From Thalassoglobus polymorphus (lineage in GTDB: Bacteria > Planctomycetota > Planctomycetia > Planctomycetales > Planctomycetaceae), in the NCBI RefSeq assembly GCF_007744255.1, contig NZ_CP036267.1, positions 5,344,001-5,408,000 of the forward strand: a stretch of 64,000 nt of DNA, in the 5' to 3' direction. This document shows, piece after piece, positions 17,158 through 26,006 of this stretch. Numbering within the stretch: the stretch's first letter is position 1; every line of letters begins with the position of its first letter. The notes beneath the pieces are model-generated. The model was not told the origin of the DNA, did no database searches, and worked only from the letters and a program-made list of their open reading frames with translations. Made by a program: the position numbers and the translations under genes.

Positions 17158-17240
17158 TTAGAACTGATCCTGAAATTTAATACTGCTCTCTCAAACGTTA
17201 AGAAAAGCGGCTATTCCAGAGGTTTTCGGACTGGTTCTAA
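17158..17240 (+). repeat. 83-bp TTAGAAC repeat, copy A
   Basis: It starts TTAGAACTGATCCTGAAA and ends TTCGGACTGGTTCTAA. The terminal TTAGAAC/GTTCTAA is an exact inverted repeat. The centre contains CTCTCAAACGTTAAG. Confidence 0.88.
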
Positions 17241-17507
17241 CGTTTGTTGTACAGGCGAAGCTCGCCTTCACGACTTCATGAACGACTCACGACAAGGCAG
17301 CACTCAAATTCATTTTTTGGTATTTGGTAGAAAATTTCTGAGAATCGGTGTTGAAGACTGTGAAATTCCGCGTTTGTGTCAGTGCAAAGTGGGCAGCAGG
17401 AATCTGAAAGTGATTTGGCAGTAAAAAAACTGTTTCAATGATATCGTTTTGCGGTTCATCACTCTAACTTGGAGACCGAAACAGACTGACAAATGGAATG
17501 AAACCGC
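17241..17507. other. Leader of the ubiX-like gene
   Basis: Together with the terminator and 83-bp repeat this forms a 454-base gap. At 17254-17300 there are weak traces of the other repeat family (GGCGAAGCTCGCCTTCACG, ACTTCATGAACG). No gene is seen. Confidence 0.35.
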
Positions 17508-18131
17508 ATGAAACGTATTGTTGTCGCCATCACCGGAGCGAGTGGATCACTTTATGGAGTCCGCTTGTTACAAGTCCTACTCGAAACAGGAAACGAAGTT
17601 CATTTGACGATCAGCCCGGCAGCGACGCAGGTTTTTGCTGCTGAGCTGGGACTGCAAATTGATCCTCTCCAGTTCAACGCCGAGGAACTACTGAATTCAA
17701 TCCCCGAAGACTCGCAAGTTCGAGAACGAACCGGGAAACTGTATTCCCATGCGTATCAGGATTTTTCGGCGGGAATCGCAAGTGGTTCCTTCCTGACTGA
17801 CGGGATGGTGATTTGCCCCTGCTCAATGGGAACATTAAGCAGTATTGCAAATGGCCTTTCATCGAATTTAATTCACCGAGCTGCCGATGTTCATTTGAAA
17901 GAGCGCAGGAAGTTGATTGTTGTTCCTCGCGAAACTCCACTTGGAAGCCTTCAGCTGGGAAACATGAAAACATTGTCCGACGCCGGAGCAGTGATTTTAC
18001 CCGCGATGCCAGGATTTTATCATCAACCACAGTCGATTATGGATCTGATAGATTTTGTCGTCACTCGGATCTGCGACCAACTTGAGGTCTCTGCGAACCT
18101 CACAAAGCGTTGGGGAAACTCAGCAAAATAG
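17508..18131 (+). CDS. ubiX: UbiX-family flavin prenyltransferase
   Basis: UbiX attaches a dimethylallyl group to FMN and so makes prenyl-FMN, the cofactor of UbiD decarboxylases. The 207-residue protein starts with the flavoprotein loop VVAITGASGSLYGVRLL. It also has the family motifs GSFLTDGMVICPCSMGTLSSIA, HLKERRKLIVVPRETPL and LPAMPGFYHQP, which cover FMN and prenyl-phosphate binding. The length is typical. Menaquinone synthesis is the likely pathway in this phylum, but no ubiD lies nearby. Start ATG 17508 is supported by similarity of the first residues to the family. Confidence 0.93.
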   Translation: MKRIVVAITGASGSLYGVRLLQVLLETGNEVHLTISPAATQVFAAELGLQIDPLQFNAEELLNSIPEDSQVRERTGKLYSHAYQDFSAGIASGSFLTDGMVICPCSMGTLSSIANGLSSNLIHRAADVHLKERRKLIVVPRETPLGSLQLGNMKTLSDAGAVILPAMPGFYHQPQSIMDLIDFVVTRICDQLEVSANLTKRWGNSAK

Positions 18132-18350
18132 CACCAAAATGGGACTTTTCGCTGTCCAATTTGATAGTCGACCCTGTAATATGTAAGACAATACCAGCAG
18201 TTCTCGAATCGGTGTGCGAAATCTGTCCGTGGAGTTCGAAGTTCTTCTGTCAGAACTGTTTTTCACGGCTCCAATAGCACGAAAGTGCTCCAGAATTGAT
18301 CATAAATCACGAGCACAAAGCTCCCTCATTTTGAAATTGAGAGGTCATCT

Positions 18351-19382
18351 ATGCGTCGATGCGACATCAAACAACGTGAAATCTCCCGAAAAAAATCGGG
18401 GTTCACGCTCGTCGAATTGCTTGTGGTCATCGCAATTATCGGCCTCCTGGTCGCTATGCTGATGCCAGCTGTGCAACGTGCTAGAGAAGCAGCACGTCGG
18501 AGTTCTTGCTTGAACAACATCAAGCAACTTGGACTGGCATCACAAAACTACCTCGACAGCCATCGAACCTTTCCTTCAGGCTGGATTGAAGCTGACGTTG
18601 ATCCTCTCAACCCAAATCCTCCGGCCCCGTTATGCGATATCGACCTGTCGCAATATTTTTCTCCTCCTGTTGTGATCAGCTCTGGGAGTGCACCACCGAT
18701 TACGATTAGTGACTGGACGATGGGACGCCCTTGGGCTTTGCACTCATTGATTCTGCCACAGATCGAGCAGGGGACGCTCGCCATTCAGTTTGAACTCGAC
18801 AAAACCAGCAACAACCCCGATGCACCAATCAACAGTAACTGGGAGTATCTTCAGGTTCCTGTTCCCTCGTACGTTTGCCCAAGTGCCAGCCTTCCGGACA
18901 ACCGACCGGGCAACCTTGCCTATTCCAGTTACCGAGGAAACATGGGATTCGTGGCAACACAAGCTCAGAACGCACAAGGCCAACTCCCCCCTCAGGGCGG
19001 CCCGGTCGAGAACGGAATTTTCTTCAAGAACAGCAGCGTTGATGACCGCGACATTACTGATGGAATGTCGAACACAATCATCTTTGCAGAATCACTCTTC
19101 GGTGGTTTTTGGGGCGACAGCTACGCCTGTTGTGCTCGAGGACGCGACGACATTTCCGGTTCGCGATTCGACACCTACTGGACCGGAACACCTGCCAATG
19201 CTCAAAACTGTAACCTTACAGGAAGTATTCACTTCTTCGGCTTCGGTAGCTTCCACGGCGATGTTTTGAATATCGCTCTGGCAGATGGATCGTCTCGGTC
19301 GATGGCGAAAAACGTCGATGACCAGATTTTCTTCGCACTCTGCACACGGAATGGCGGAGAGCCAATTGGTGGAGAATTTTAG
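18351..19382 (+). CDS. DUF1559 prepilin-like protein
   Basis: A 343-residue member of the planctomycete-expanded DUF1559 family. A type IV prepilin-like N-terminus (KKSG then [20 protein letters not shown]) gives a prepilin peptidase site after Gly, and the hydrophobic helix would anchor or assemble the protein. [21 protein letters not shown] follows, as is typical of the family. The C-terminus carries the H-x9-DG signature ([13 protein letters not shown]). It is exported and surface or pseudopilus associated; the exact role is unknown for the family. GAGAGG lies before the ATG, and a terminator follows the stop. Confidence 0.94.
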   Translation: MRRCDIKQREISRKKSGFTLVELLVVIAIIGLLVAMLMPAVQRAREAARRSSCLNNIKQLGLASQNYLDSHRTFPSGWIEADVDPLNPNPPAPLCDIDLSQYFSPPVVISSGSAPPITISDWTMGRPWALHSLILPQIEQGTLAIQFELDKTSNNPDAPINSNWEYLQVPVPSYVCPSASLPDNRPGNLAYSSYRGNMGFVATQAQNAQGQLPPQGGPVENGIFFKNSSVDDRDITDGMSNTIIFAESLFGGFWGDSYACCARGRDDISGSRFDTYWTGTPANAQNCNLTGSIHFFGFGSFHGDVLNIALADGSSRSMAKNVDDQIFFALCTRNGGEPIGGEF

Positions 19383-19415
19383 AATCCAGTCGATTCGTAC
19401 CAAATCAAGTCAAAT

Positions 19416-19445
19416 AACAGCCTGCACATTGCGGGCTGTTTTTTC
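19416..19445 (+). terminator. Rho-independent terminator after the DUF1559 gene
   Basis: AACAGCCTGCA pairs with TGCGGGCTGTT (one T-G wobble) around a three-base loop, and a T-run follows at 19439-19444. Confidence 0.88.
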
Positions 19446-19527
19446 TTAGCGTGAATTCGATTTTCAATTTCACAGCACACAGATCTCAACAACAGACTGA
19501 TCGACGTGCTGCTGCACGGCATTCAAC

Positions 19528-20697
19528 ATGACCGCTCATCTCGAAGAATTCATCAACGCATTCCACAGTTCCGTTGGAGAGAAGCGATTCCAACGCTTGA
19601 TCTTGAGTGCACCAACTCAAGGAACCTCACTCGAAACTCCACGCAAGCAAACCGTTCGTCCCATAGAAATCAAGGGGCAGAACGTTCTTCAATGGGAACT
19701 CCAGTTCGATAAGCTGCAGACTCACCAGAACCTCTCATATGAGGAGTCAGTCGAGAAATTCCGCAACGAATTTGGAGACCTGTTTCGGGAAGCTTATCTC
19801 TTCACTAATGAAAGTGAAGAGATCCTTAGAAAGTCAAAGAAAGGGCTGAAACACACAAAGAAGAAAACGACGCCTCAGGAACCCCGCGTCTCATTAAAAC
19901 ACAATCGGTCCAAGAACTATCTCATCCCTGAAGGTGTTCCTTGTCCGTTTCTGGAAGCACTTGGAATCATGAACGCTGCAGGGAAGGTCCATGCAGCTCG
20001 CCAAAAGAAATTCCGTCAGGTCAATCGTTACCTCGAGATCGTCAACGACCTTTATTCCGAACTCCCCGCCGATGGACCAATTCGAATTGTCGATTTCGGT
20101 TGCGGGCTCAGCTACCTGACTTTTGGAGTCCATTACCTGCTGACGTCCATCCATCAAAGAGAGGTCATCCTGCACGGCATCGACCAAAAAACAGATGTCA
20201 TCTCACGTTGCCAGAGTCTCGCTGAGAAACTTCAACTGGAGGGACTGGAGTTCTCGAACGGAAAGATTGAGAACACGGCGCAACAGACGAAAGTTCACCT
20301 GGCTCTTTCATTGCACGCTTGCGACAGTGCCACGGATGTTGCTCTTGCCTATGCCGTCAATGCTCAGGCAGATGTCATCCTTGCGGTTCCCTGCTGCCAA
20401 CATGAAGTCTTTCCTCAGCTCCAGAATGACGATCTGAAACTGATTCTAAAACACGGAATCCTCAAAGAGCGAATCGCAGCTCTCGTAACCGATGCACTCC
20501 GCGCAGCGACGCTGGAAGCCAAGGGTTACAAAACTCAGATCATGGAGTTCATCGACCTGGAACATACCCCAAAGAATTTATTGATTCGCTCTGTGCGACG
20601 AGACAAGCCTCCTGACGCTAACTCACTCTCGCGATACGAAGATCTGAAGGAGATCCTGCATATTCAGCATCTCGCTACAGATCAAATTCTTAAGTAA
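19528..20697 (+). CDS. SAM-dependent methyltransferase (Methyltransf_32-like)
   Basis: A 389-residue protein. The N-terminal about 130 residues are basic and may bind RNA (KSKKGLKHTKKKTTPQEPR). The methyltransferase domain has the SAM loop IVDFGCGLSYLTFGVHYLL near residue 190. LALSLHACDSATDVALAYAV and VILAVPCCQHE follow near residues 255-295. The HACD and PCCQHE pair is typical of the Methyltransf_32 group, whose members are suspected RNA or protein methyltransferases. The target is not known. It stands alone, convergent with nrfA. Confidence 0.85.
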   Translation: MTAHLEEFINAFHSSVGEKRFQRLILSAPTQGTSLETPRKQTVRPIEIKGQNVLQWELQFDKLQTHQNLSYEESVEKFRNEFGDLFREAYLFTNESEEILRKSKKGLKHTKKKTTPQEPRVSLKHNRSKNYLIPEGVPCPFLEALGIMNAAGKVHAARQKKFRQVNRYLEIVNDLYSELPADGPIRIVDFGCGLSYLTFGVHYLLTSIHQREVILHGIDQKTDVISRCQSLAEKLQLEGLEFSNGKIENTAQQTKVHLALSLHACDSATDVALAYAVNAQADVILAVPCCQHEVFPQLQNDDLKLILKHGILKERIAALVTDALRAATLEAKGYKTQIMEFIDLEHTPKNLLIRSVRRDKPPDANSLSRYEDLKEILHIQHLATDQILK

Positions 20698-20780
20698 CAC
20701 AAGACCGCTGGCTCTCTTCCTTTGTATCCAGCCTGCTCGTCATTGCGCGAGCCTGTTGAAAAAGATGAGACGTATGCCTC

Positions 20781-22319
20781 CTACTCTTTTTCAGCCGCTT
20801 CCTTGGTGTTCCCGATTTTGTACGCGGCTGCTTGTGCCTGACGGCTGTAGTCGATTGACTCACCGAGAATTCGGACCGCTTCCTGATCCGCGTGGAACCC
20901 TTTGGAGTTTTCGCTGCTGATGTAGTCGAGCCGCCACATCGCTTTACGCTGCATCTCTCGGATCGGCTTCAACTGCTCCTCAGTCGCTCCATTCTTCTGT
21001 GCTTCAATGATGGCATCGAGCATATCAGTCATGGCCACAGCAGCCCGATCCATCTGTGCTGTTGTACGATTTTGAATAATGTCAACGCGAGCTTTCAGTT
21101 CTGCTTCTGGAACATTGTGACAGGTTTGACAGGCGCGGTTGATATTTAACATCGGGCTTCTCACCCAGTGAGTGCTGAATTTGGTGGCCCCTTCCTTTTC
21201 ATACGGCATGTGACAGTCGCTGCAACTGACACCGGCTCTTGCATGAATTCCCTGACTCCAGAGTTCAAACTCTGGATGCTGAGCCTTGAAGACTTTCGTT
21301 CCTGTTTCTTTGTGAACATAGTCGTAGAATTCGCCGCCTCCATCAGGGAATTCGGTCTCTTCCCATTCTTTTTCCAGATCTTCGACTTTGAGTCCATTGC
21401 TCCAGGGGAACGTCAGCGTCATTTTGTTTGCACAGTAGTATTCAACGTGACACTGTCCACAGACGAACGACCGCATTTCCTGTCGGGACGCATCCAGGTT
21501 CGGATCATACGGCCTTTCTTTTCCCGACTCACGCCATTTTGCGATACTCGGCAAGTGTGGAACCGGATCCTCGCTCTCAGCCAGCTTGGCGATTCCTTCA
21601 ATGAACCCCGGACGTGTGACCCGGATTTGCATTGTGTCAGGATTGTGACAATCGATGCAGGAAACAGGATGGGCGCCACCTAGATGAGGGTCACCTTCGG
21701 TTGCTTCGACGACCCCATCTGGAGTCTTCAACAACTCTGCGTACACATCCTCAAAGTTCTGTTGGCTGACAGCCTTAAAACCAGCCATCACAGCTTCCTG
21801 ATTAAAGGAGTCTGCCAGCTTGGCTTCAGTCACCTCGACCCCTTGTTCTTCAAGACCGATTCGGCGATACGTCGGGACGATCGAGGCATGACAATGCAGA
21901 CAAGCCCCAGCTTGCTGGACTTCCGTAACCCGTTTCGTCGCTTTCTGATCGCTCAGCATATAGGCATGCCCACGCGCTTCGCGGTAATCGAGACTGAACG
22001 CATATCCGGCGTAAAGCCTTTTCAACCAGGGTTGCTTCTCCAGCTTACTTGGGGGCAAAGCATCGCTCCCGCCGAACTCAGTCCGTTCGGTATCGACCGT
22101 CTTCAAGTATGTTTCATATTGCAAAGGAAAGTTCAGCCCCCATGGTTCAGGGTCTGTGCTCACTTCGTTCACTTCGACAATTTTCACAAATGGCGTTCGT
22201 GCTTCCTGCTTCCGCTCGAAGATACTCACAAGCAACGCAATCACACCAAAAGATGCCGCACCGACCAGAAATGTCAGGAGGAACATCCAACGAACGAGGC
22301 CTTGATTTGAAGATTTCAT
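20781..22319 (-). CDS. nrfA: Cytochrome c nitrite reductase, catalytic subunit (NrfA)
   Basis: NrfA reduces nitrite to ammonium with six electrons in the periplasm (respiratory ammonification). The 512-residue protein has an uncleaved-looking N-terminal membrane segment (residues about 10-32). It has five heme motifs: CLHCH 140-144, CIDCH 221-225, CGQCH 287-291, CSDCH 366-370 and CQTCH 397-401. The active-site heme in classic NrfA is CxxCK; here the first motif is CxxCH, as in the known CxxCH-type subgroup. The conserved HVEYY tyrosines (294-295) and SQGIHARAG His359 of the active-site funnel are kept. It is co-oriented with nrfH 48 bases upstream. Confidence 0.93.
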   Translation of the reverse strand: MKSSNQGLVRWMFLLTFLVGAASFGVIALLVSIFERKQEARTPFVKIVEVNEVSTDPEPWGLNFPLQYETYLKTVDTERTEFGGSDALPPSKLEKQPWLKRLYAGYAFSLDYREARGHAYMLSDQKATKRVTEVQQAGACLHCHASIVPTYRRIGLEEQGVEVTEAKLADSFNQEAVMAGFKAVSQQNFEDVYAELLKTPDGVVEATEGDPHLGGAHPVSCIDCHNPDTMQIRVTRPGFIEGIAKLAESEDPVPHLPSIAKWRESGKERPYDPNLDASRQEMRSFVCGQCHVEYYCANKMTLTFPWSNGLKVEDLEKEWEETEFPDGGGEFYDYVHKETGTKVFKAQHPEFELWSQGIHARAGVSCSDCHMPYEKEGATKFSTHWVRSPMLNINRACQTCHNVPEAELKARVDIIQNRTTAQMDRAAVAMTDMLDAIIEAQKNGATEEQLKPIREMQRKAMWRLDYISSENSKGFHADQEAVRILGESIDYSRQAQAAAYKIGNTKEAAEKE

Positions 22320-22367
22320 AGAGTTGGCTTTGGAACGGAACAGTAAAAAAATGTTGAATCTGGCTGT

Positions 22368-22958
22368 TTAATCTCGTTTTGAACCGGATGAAATCGTCCG
22401 GAAAGCGTGGCCGACATCGCTATGACAATGAACGCAAGAGAGCATGTCATGAGCCTTGGCATCGCCCGTGCCTGCTTCTGTTTCGACCGGCAAAAGAGGA
22501 TGAATAAAATCCTCATGACAATCGATACATGAGCTTTGAGTCACACGCCGATTCCGCGGCTTGATTTGAATTGGATCGTGGTAATCATGCAGCGTAAACG
22601 CCAAAGAGTGAAAGAATCCGTTGTCTGCTTTTGTCACCCATTTCCCCACAAAATCGTGAGGCAGGTGACAATCATTGCAGACTGCGACATGGTGGTGGCT
22701 GCTCTGTTGCCAGGAATCGAAATGGTCCTGCATCACGTGGCAATTCGCACATCCTTTGGGATCATTGCTGAGGTAGCTGGCCCCTTTTCCGTACCCAAAC
22801 GTGAAGACTCCCAACCCGGCCAAGATCCCCAGCATTGCAGAAAAGGTGACGGCAAAATAGATCGTAAGACGTTTCCGTTGGACGCCTTCCTTTGTCTGAA
22901 TAGCCTCAGCCCGTGTGCCAGTAGTCTCAGTCTCGTCTGACAAGGTGGTTTGCCTCAA
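22368..22958 (-). CDS. nrfH: Cytochrome c nitrite reductase, membrane subunit (NrfH)
   Basis: NrfH is the NapC/NirT-family quinol dehydrogenase that feeds electrons to NrfA. The 196-residue protein has one membrane helix (YFAVTFSAMLGILAGLGVFTF) and four heme motifs: CANCH 70-74, CNDCH 94-98, CIDCH 144-148 and CVHCH 175-179. CHVMQDHF after heme 1 keeps the unusual Met-region of NrfH. The start is unsettled: TTG at 22958 is the most upstream. A TTG five codons later (22943) has GAGG at good spacing and may be the true start. It forms an nrfHA operon in the usual order. Confidence 0.92.
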   Translation of the reverse strand: MRQTTLSDETETTGTRAEAIQTKEGVQRKRLTIYFAVTFSAMLGILAGLGVFTFGYGKGASYLSNDPKGCANCHVMQDHFDSWQQSSHHHVAVCNDCHLPHDFVGKWVTKADNGFFHSLAFTLHDYHDPIQIKPRNRRVTQSSCIDCHEDFIHPLLPVETEAGTGDAKAHDMLSCVHCHSDVGHAFRTISSGSKRD

Positions 22959-23230
22959 GTACAGTTACATCTGTCGTCGTCAGTGAAGTACGTTTTGTCG
23001 ATGTACATTTTGTCGATGCGCGTGGGTGATGTGCAACGTCGGTGATGACTGCCCGGCAGAGAACTCCGCCTTCGGGAAATGGAGCTTCCTTTGCAGCCAA
23101 AAACGCAACAAAGGTCGATCAGTATTCACTTCATCGAATTCATTTCGATCAGTCCCGACTCTCCCGCACGATACGAAATGATATCTGTTGTTGTCAATTC
23201 GCGGCGAGCCTGAGGTGAGCGAAGCAACCT

Positions 23231-24367
23231 CTACAACAAGCTTCTCACTCTTCGGGCAATCTCTTCCGCGCTGGAAACATCGTTGGAGAGTGCGGTGAGA
23301 TGCCCCATCTTCCGACCTGGTTTGGCTTCGCTTTTCCCATACAAATGCAGATGAACTTCAGGGCACGAAAGCACAGCCGCCCAGTCCGGTTGGCTCGCTT
23401 TCGGCCAGAGATCACCGAGGAGATTGGCCATTGCAGCCGGCTGCCGAAGCTCTGTTGAACCCAGCGGAAGATTACAAATCGACCGGACCTGCTGTGCGAA
23501 CTGGCAACAGTAACTGGCATCGACTGTCAGGTGTCCTGAGTTATGCGGTCGCGGAGCGATCTCGTTCACGAGCAGATCATCGCCGCTGGTTTCAAACAGC
23601 TCCACACAAAGTACGCCCACCACATCAAGTGAGTCCATCACCGTTCGCACGATCTCCTTGGCTCTCTCAATCACTTTCGGACGAAACAGTCCCGGCCCCG
23701 CTAACGAAACATCCAAAATGTGGTTGGCATGGTGATTCAAGATTGGATCGAAACAATCAAAGTTTCCATTTGCATCTCGGATTCCAATGATCGACAGCTC
23801 GCGAGTGAAGTCGATGAAGCCTTCGAGGATTGTCTCGTTGCCTGCGTACTGTCCCCAAATAGTCGCCAGATCGGCATCGCTGGTCACCATTTGTTGACCT
23901 TTTCCGTCATACCCCCAGCTGGCCGTTTTCAATATTCCTTGACCGCCAAATTCAGCTAGTTTAGAAGTCAGAGTTTCCAAAGAGTCAATGGCAGCAAACG
24001 GAGCTGTTGGAAGCCCGAAGCTGCGCATCAAAGACTTTTCCTTGAGTCGATTCTGAGCCGCTTCAAGAACCTGCGGTCCCGGGCGGACCGGAACAAATTT
24101 TTCAATTTGATTGAGCGCAGCGGTCGGAACGTTCTCGAATTCGAGTGTCACCACATCAACACTTCTTGCGAATTCATCGATCGCATCGAAGTTGTCATAA
24201 TTGGTAGTCCACTCGCGATCGGCCACAGCCCCTGTTGGTGTCTTTTCATCTGGGGAAAAGACATGAACGCCATACCCCAGACGACGTGCTTCAATAGCAA
24301 ACATCCGTCCGAGTTGACCACTTCCAAGAACACCCAGCTTCGCACCGGGAGAAATCTGCTTTAGCAT
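23231..24367 (-). CDS. purK: N5-carboxyaminoimidazole ribonucleotide synthase
   Basis: PurK uses ATP and bicarbonate to carboxylate aminoimidazole ribonucleotide in purine synthesis. The 378-residue ATP-grasp protein begins [23 protein letters not shown]-grasp elements follow: [14 protein letters not shown] near residue 150, [19 protein letters not shown], and [18 protein letters not shown] near residue 265, with the family metal and substrate residues. Its ATG overlaps the purE stop in a shared ATGCTAA, which means translational coupling. The length is normal. Confidence 0.96.
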   Translation of the reverse strand: MLKQISPGAKLGVLGSGQLGRMFAIEARRLGYGVHVFSPDEKTPTGAVADREWTTNYDNFDAIDEFARSVDVVTLEFENVPTAALNQIEKFVPVRPGPQVLEAAQNRLKEKSLMRSFGLPTAPFAAIDSLETLTSKLAEFGGQGILKTASWGYDGKGQQMVTSDADLATIWGQYAGNETILEGFIDFTRELSIIGIRDANGNFDCFDPILNHHANHILDVSLAGPGLFRPKVIERAKEIVRTVMDSLDVVGVLCVELFETSGDDLLVNEIAPRPHNSGHLTVDASYCCQFAQQVRSICNLPLGSTELRQPAAMANLLGDLWPKASQPDWAAVLSCPEVHLHLYGKSEAKPGRKMGHLTALSNDVSSAEEIARRVRSLL

Positions 24368-24855
24368 AGTTCCGAGTTCTCCAGAACGCTCTCTGTTTGT
24401 TCCTTCTGAAACGCATGAAGTTTTTCACGCAGTTCGGGACGCGTGTTCGCCAGAATTCGAATTGCCAGCAAAGCTGCGTTTTTGCTTCCGGCATCACCAA
24501 TCGCAAGTGTTCCGACCGGGACTCCACCGGGCATTTGCACGATCGACAGTAGCGAATCGAGCCCGTTCAGTGCTCGGCTTTTGACCGGGACTCCCAAGAC
24601 GGGGAGGACAGTTTGGGAAGCAACCATCCCAGGCAGGTGAGCCGCCCCACCCGCCCCAGCGATAATCACTTCCAACCCGCGCTGTTCCGCAGTCTTTGCA
24701 TATTCGTTCATCCAATCGGGAGTCCGATGCGCAGAGACAACTCGACATTCATGTTCGACGCCAAACTCTTTCAGCATGTCCGCTGCGGGTTGCATCGTCT
24801 CCCAGTCGGACTTGCTTCCCATAATAATCCCAACAAGCGGGGCGTTCTCCGCCAT
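24361..24855 (-). CDS. purE: N5-carboxyaminoimidazole ribonucleotide mutase
   Basis: PurE moves the carboxyl group of N5-CAIR to carbon 4 and works directly after PurK. The 164-residue protein has [14 protein letters not shown] at the N-terminus (phosphate loop), [13 protein letters not shown] with the catalytic His, and [17 protein letters not shown] plus LPVLGVPV as expected for class I PurE. I start at ATG 24855 because GGAG lies eight bases upstream; an in-frame GTG at 24864 would add three residues. It is first in the purEK operon and overlaps purK by seven bases. Confidence 0.96.
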   Translation of the reverse strand: MAENAPLVGIIMGSKSDWETMQPAADMLKEFGVEHECRVVSAHRTPDWMNEYAKTAEQRGLEVIIAGAGGAAHLPGMVASQTVLPVLGVPVKSRALNGLDSLLSIVQMPGGVPVGTLAIGDAGSKNAALLAIRILANTRPELREKLHAFQKEQTESVLENSELC

Positions 24856-25116
24856 AATTTTCACTCCACGGACTTGGCAATTTTCTCCGTCCCTTCGGTC
24901 AAACAGTTCTCTGTTTCACATCCAACTGGACGGGACTTCCAGAGGATAATCTGCCCGGACTTCTCAAAACACCCTCGTTGCTAGAAAAGTCTTCGACGAA
25001 TCCGGAAATCACCTCCGACAACTCTGGACAACTTTGATATGATCCCACTTTTGACAGGTGAGCCCGATCTCATCTCTGTTTTTGCGTGGGTAATCCTCTG
25101 AAGGAAACGTACATCA

Positions 25117-25872
25117 ATGATCTCGATTGATTTGTCAGGCAAGGTAGCGGTCGTGACTGGGGGAATTCAAGGACTTGGCAAGGCGACAGCAACCATGCTT
25201 AAGCATGCAGGTGCTCAGGTCGCTGTCAACTACTTTGATGACGCAGAGGGAATCAGCCGGGGACGAGCCGCAACCTTGGCGGAAGAGTGGGGCGGCAACG
25301 GATTCGTTGCCGCCGCCGATGTCCGCAGCCGTTCAGAGATGAAACAGTTTTACGAACAGACGAAAGAGAAGTTTGGCCGAATTGATTTCCTGGTGAATAA
25401 TGCCGCGGTGCTGAGAGATCGCAGTATCAAGAATATGACGGACGAAGAATGGGACACCGTCATTGAAACCAACTTGTCATCAGTCTTTCGCGCGAGCCAG
25501 TCTGTCACCCCTTATCTGGAGAAAGGGGGACGGATCGTCAATATGGCTTCTATCTCGGGAGTCATCGGATTTTACGGGCAAGCCAATTACGCTTCTGCGA
25601 AGGCGGGCGTGATTACACTCACGAAAGTTCTCAGCCGTGAACTGGCCAGCAAAGGCATTAACGTCAACGCCGTCGCTCCTGGAGTCGTACTGACAGAAAT
25701 GGGTGAATCGATTCCGGACGCGGCACGTCAGAAAATGCTCGAACAGATTCCACTCAACAGGTTCGGAGAACCGGAAGAGATCGCCTCCACAATTTTATTC
25801 CTGTGCAGCGACCTCTCCTCATACATCACCGGACAAACTCTCCATGTCAACGGTGGATGGTGGGCAGCCTGA
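25117..25872 (+). CDS. SDR-family oxidoreductase (FabG-like)
   Basis: A 251-residue classical short-chain dehydrogenase. The cofactor loop is VVTGGIQGLGKA (TGxxxGxG) near residue 13, with DFLVNNAAVL, the catalytic Ser in NMASISGVIG, and Tyr and Lys in YASAKAG. It ends in a family-typical ITGQTLHVNGGWWA. It resembles 3-oxoacyl-ACP reductase, but FabG-like sequence alone does not fix the substrate, and no other fatty-acid gene adjoins. AAGGAA lies 10 bases before the ATG. Confidence 0.9.
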   Translation: MISIDLSGKVAVVTGGIQGLGKATATMLKHAGAQVAVNYFDDAEGISRGRAATLAEEWGGNGFVAAADVRSRSEMKQFYEQTKEKFGRIDFLVNNAAVLRDRSIKNMTDEEWDTVIETNLSSVFRASQSVTPYLEKGGRIVNMASISGVIGFYGQANYASAKAGVITLTKVLSRELASKGINVNAVAPGVVLTEMGESIPDAARQKMLEQIPLNRFGEPEEIASTILFLCSDLSSYITGQTLHVNGGWWAA

Positions 25873-25905
25873 TCCGTTCCACTTCAGATTGAAACGCCTG
25901 CTTTC

Positions 25906-25998
25906 TCGCAAATCCAAGGCTGTCTTTACGTTCTGCCTCGTGGTGAGTTGCCTATGAAGACATGAAGGCGACCTTCACAGGCAGGACAGCGAAGACGG
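25906..25998 (+). repeat. TAGAGCA-family intergenic repeat, copy 4
   Basis: It begins TCGCAAATCCAAGGC, with the core TTCTGCCTCGTGGTGAG, then GACCTTCACAGGCAGGACAGC. The ends are diverged. It lies between the SDR gene and the DsbD-like gene, which converge. Confidence 0.6.
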
Positions 25999-26006
25999 AC
26001 CGCGCA

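Noticed and set aside
17254-17300. Possible remnant of the TAGAGCA family before ubiX
   Set aside because: Short core similarity only, no ends.
21684-22310. 208-codon plus-strand frame antisense to nrfA
   Set aside because: nrfA has five heme motifs and is certain; the opposite frame has no motif.
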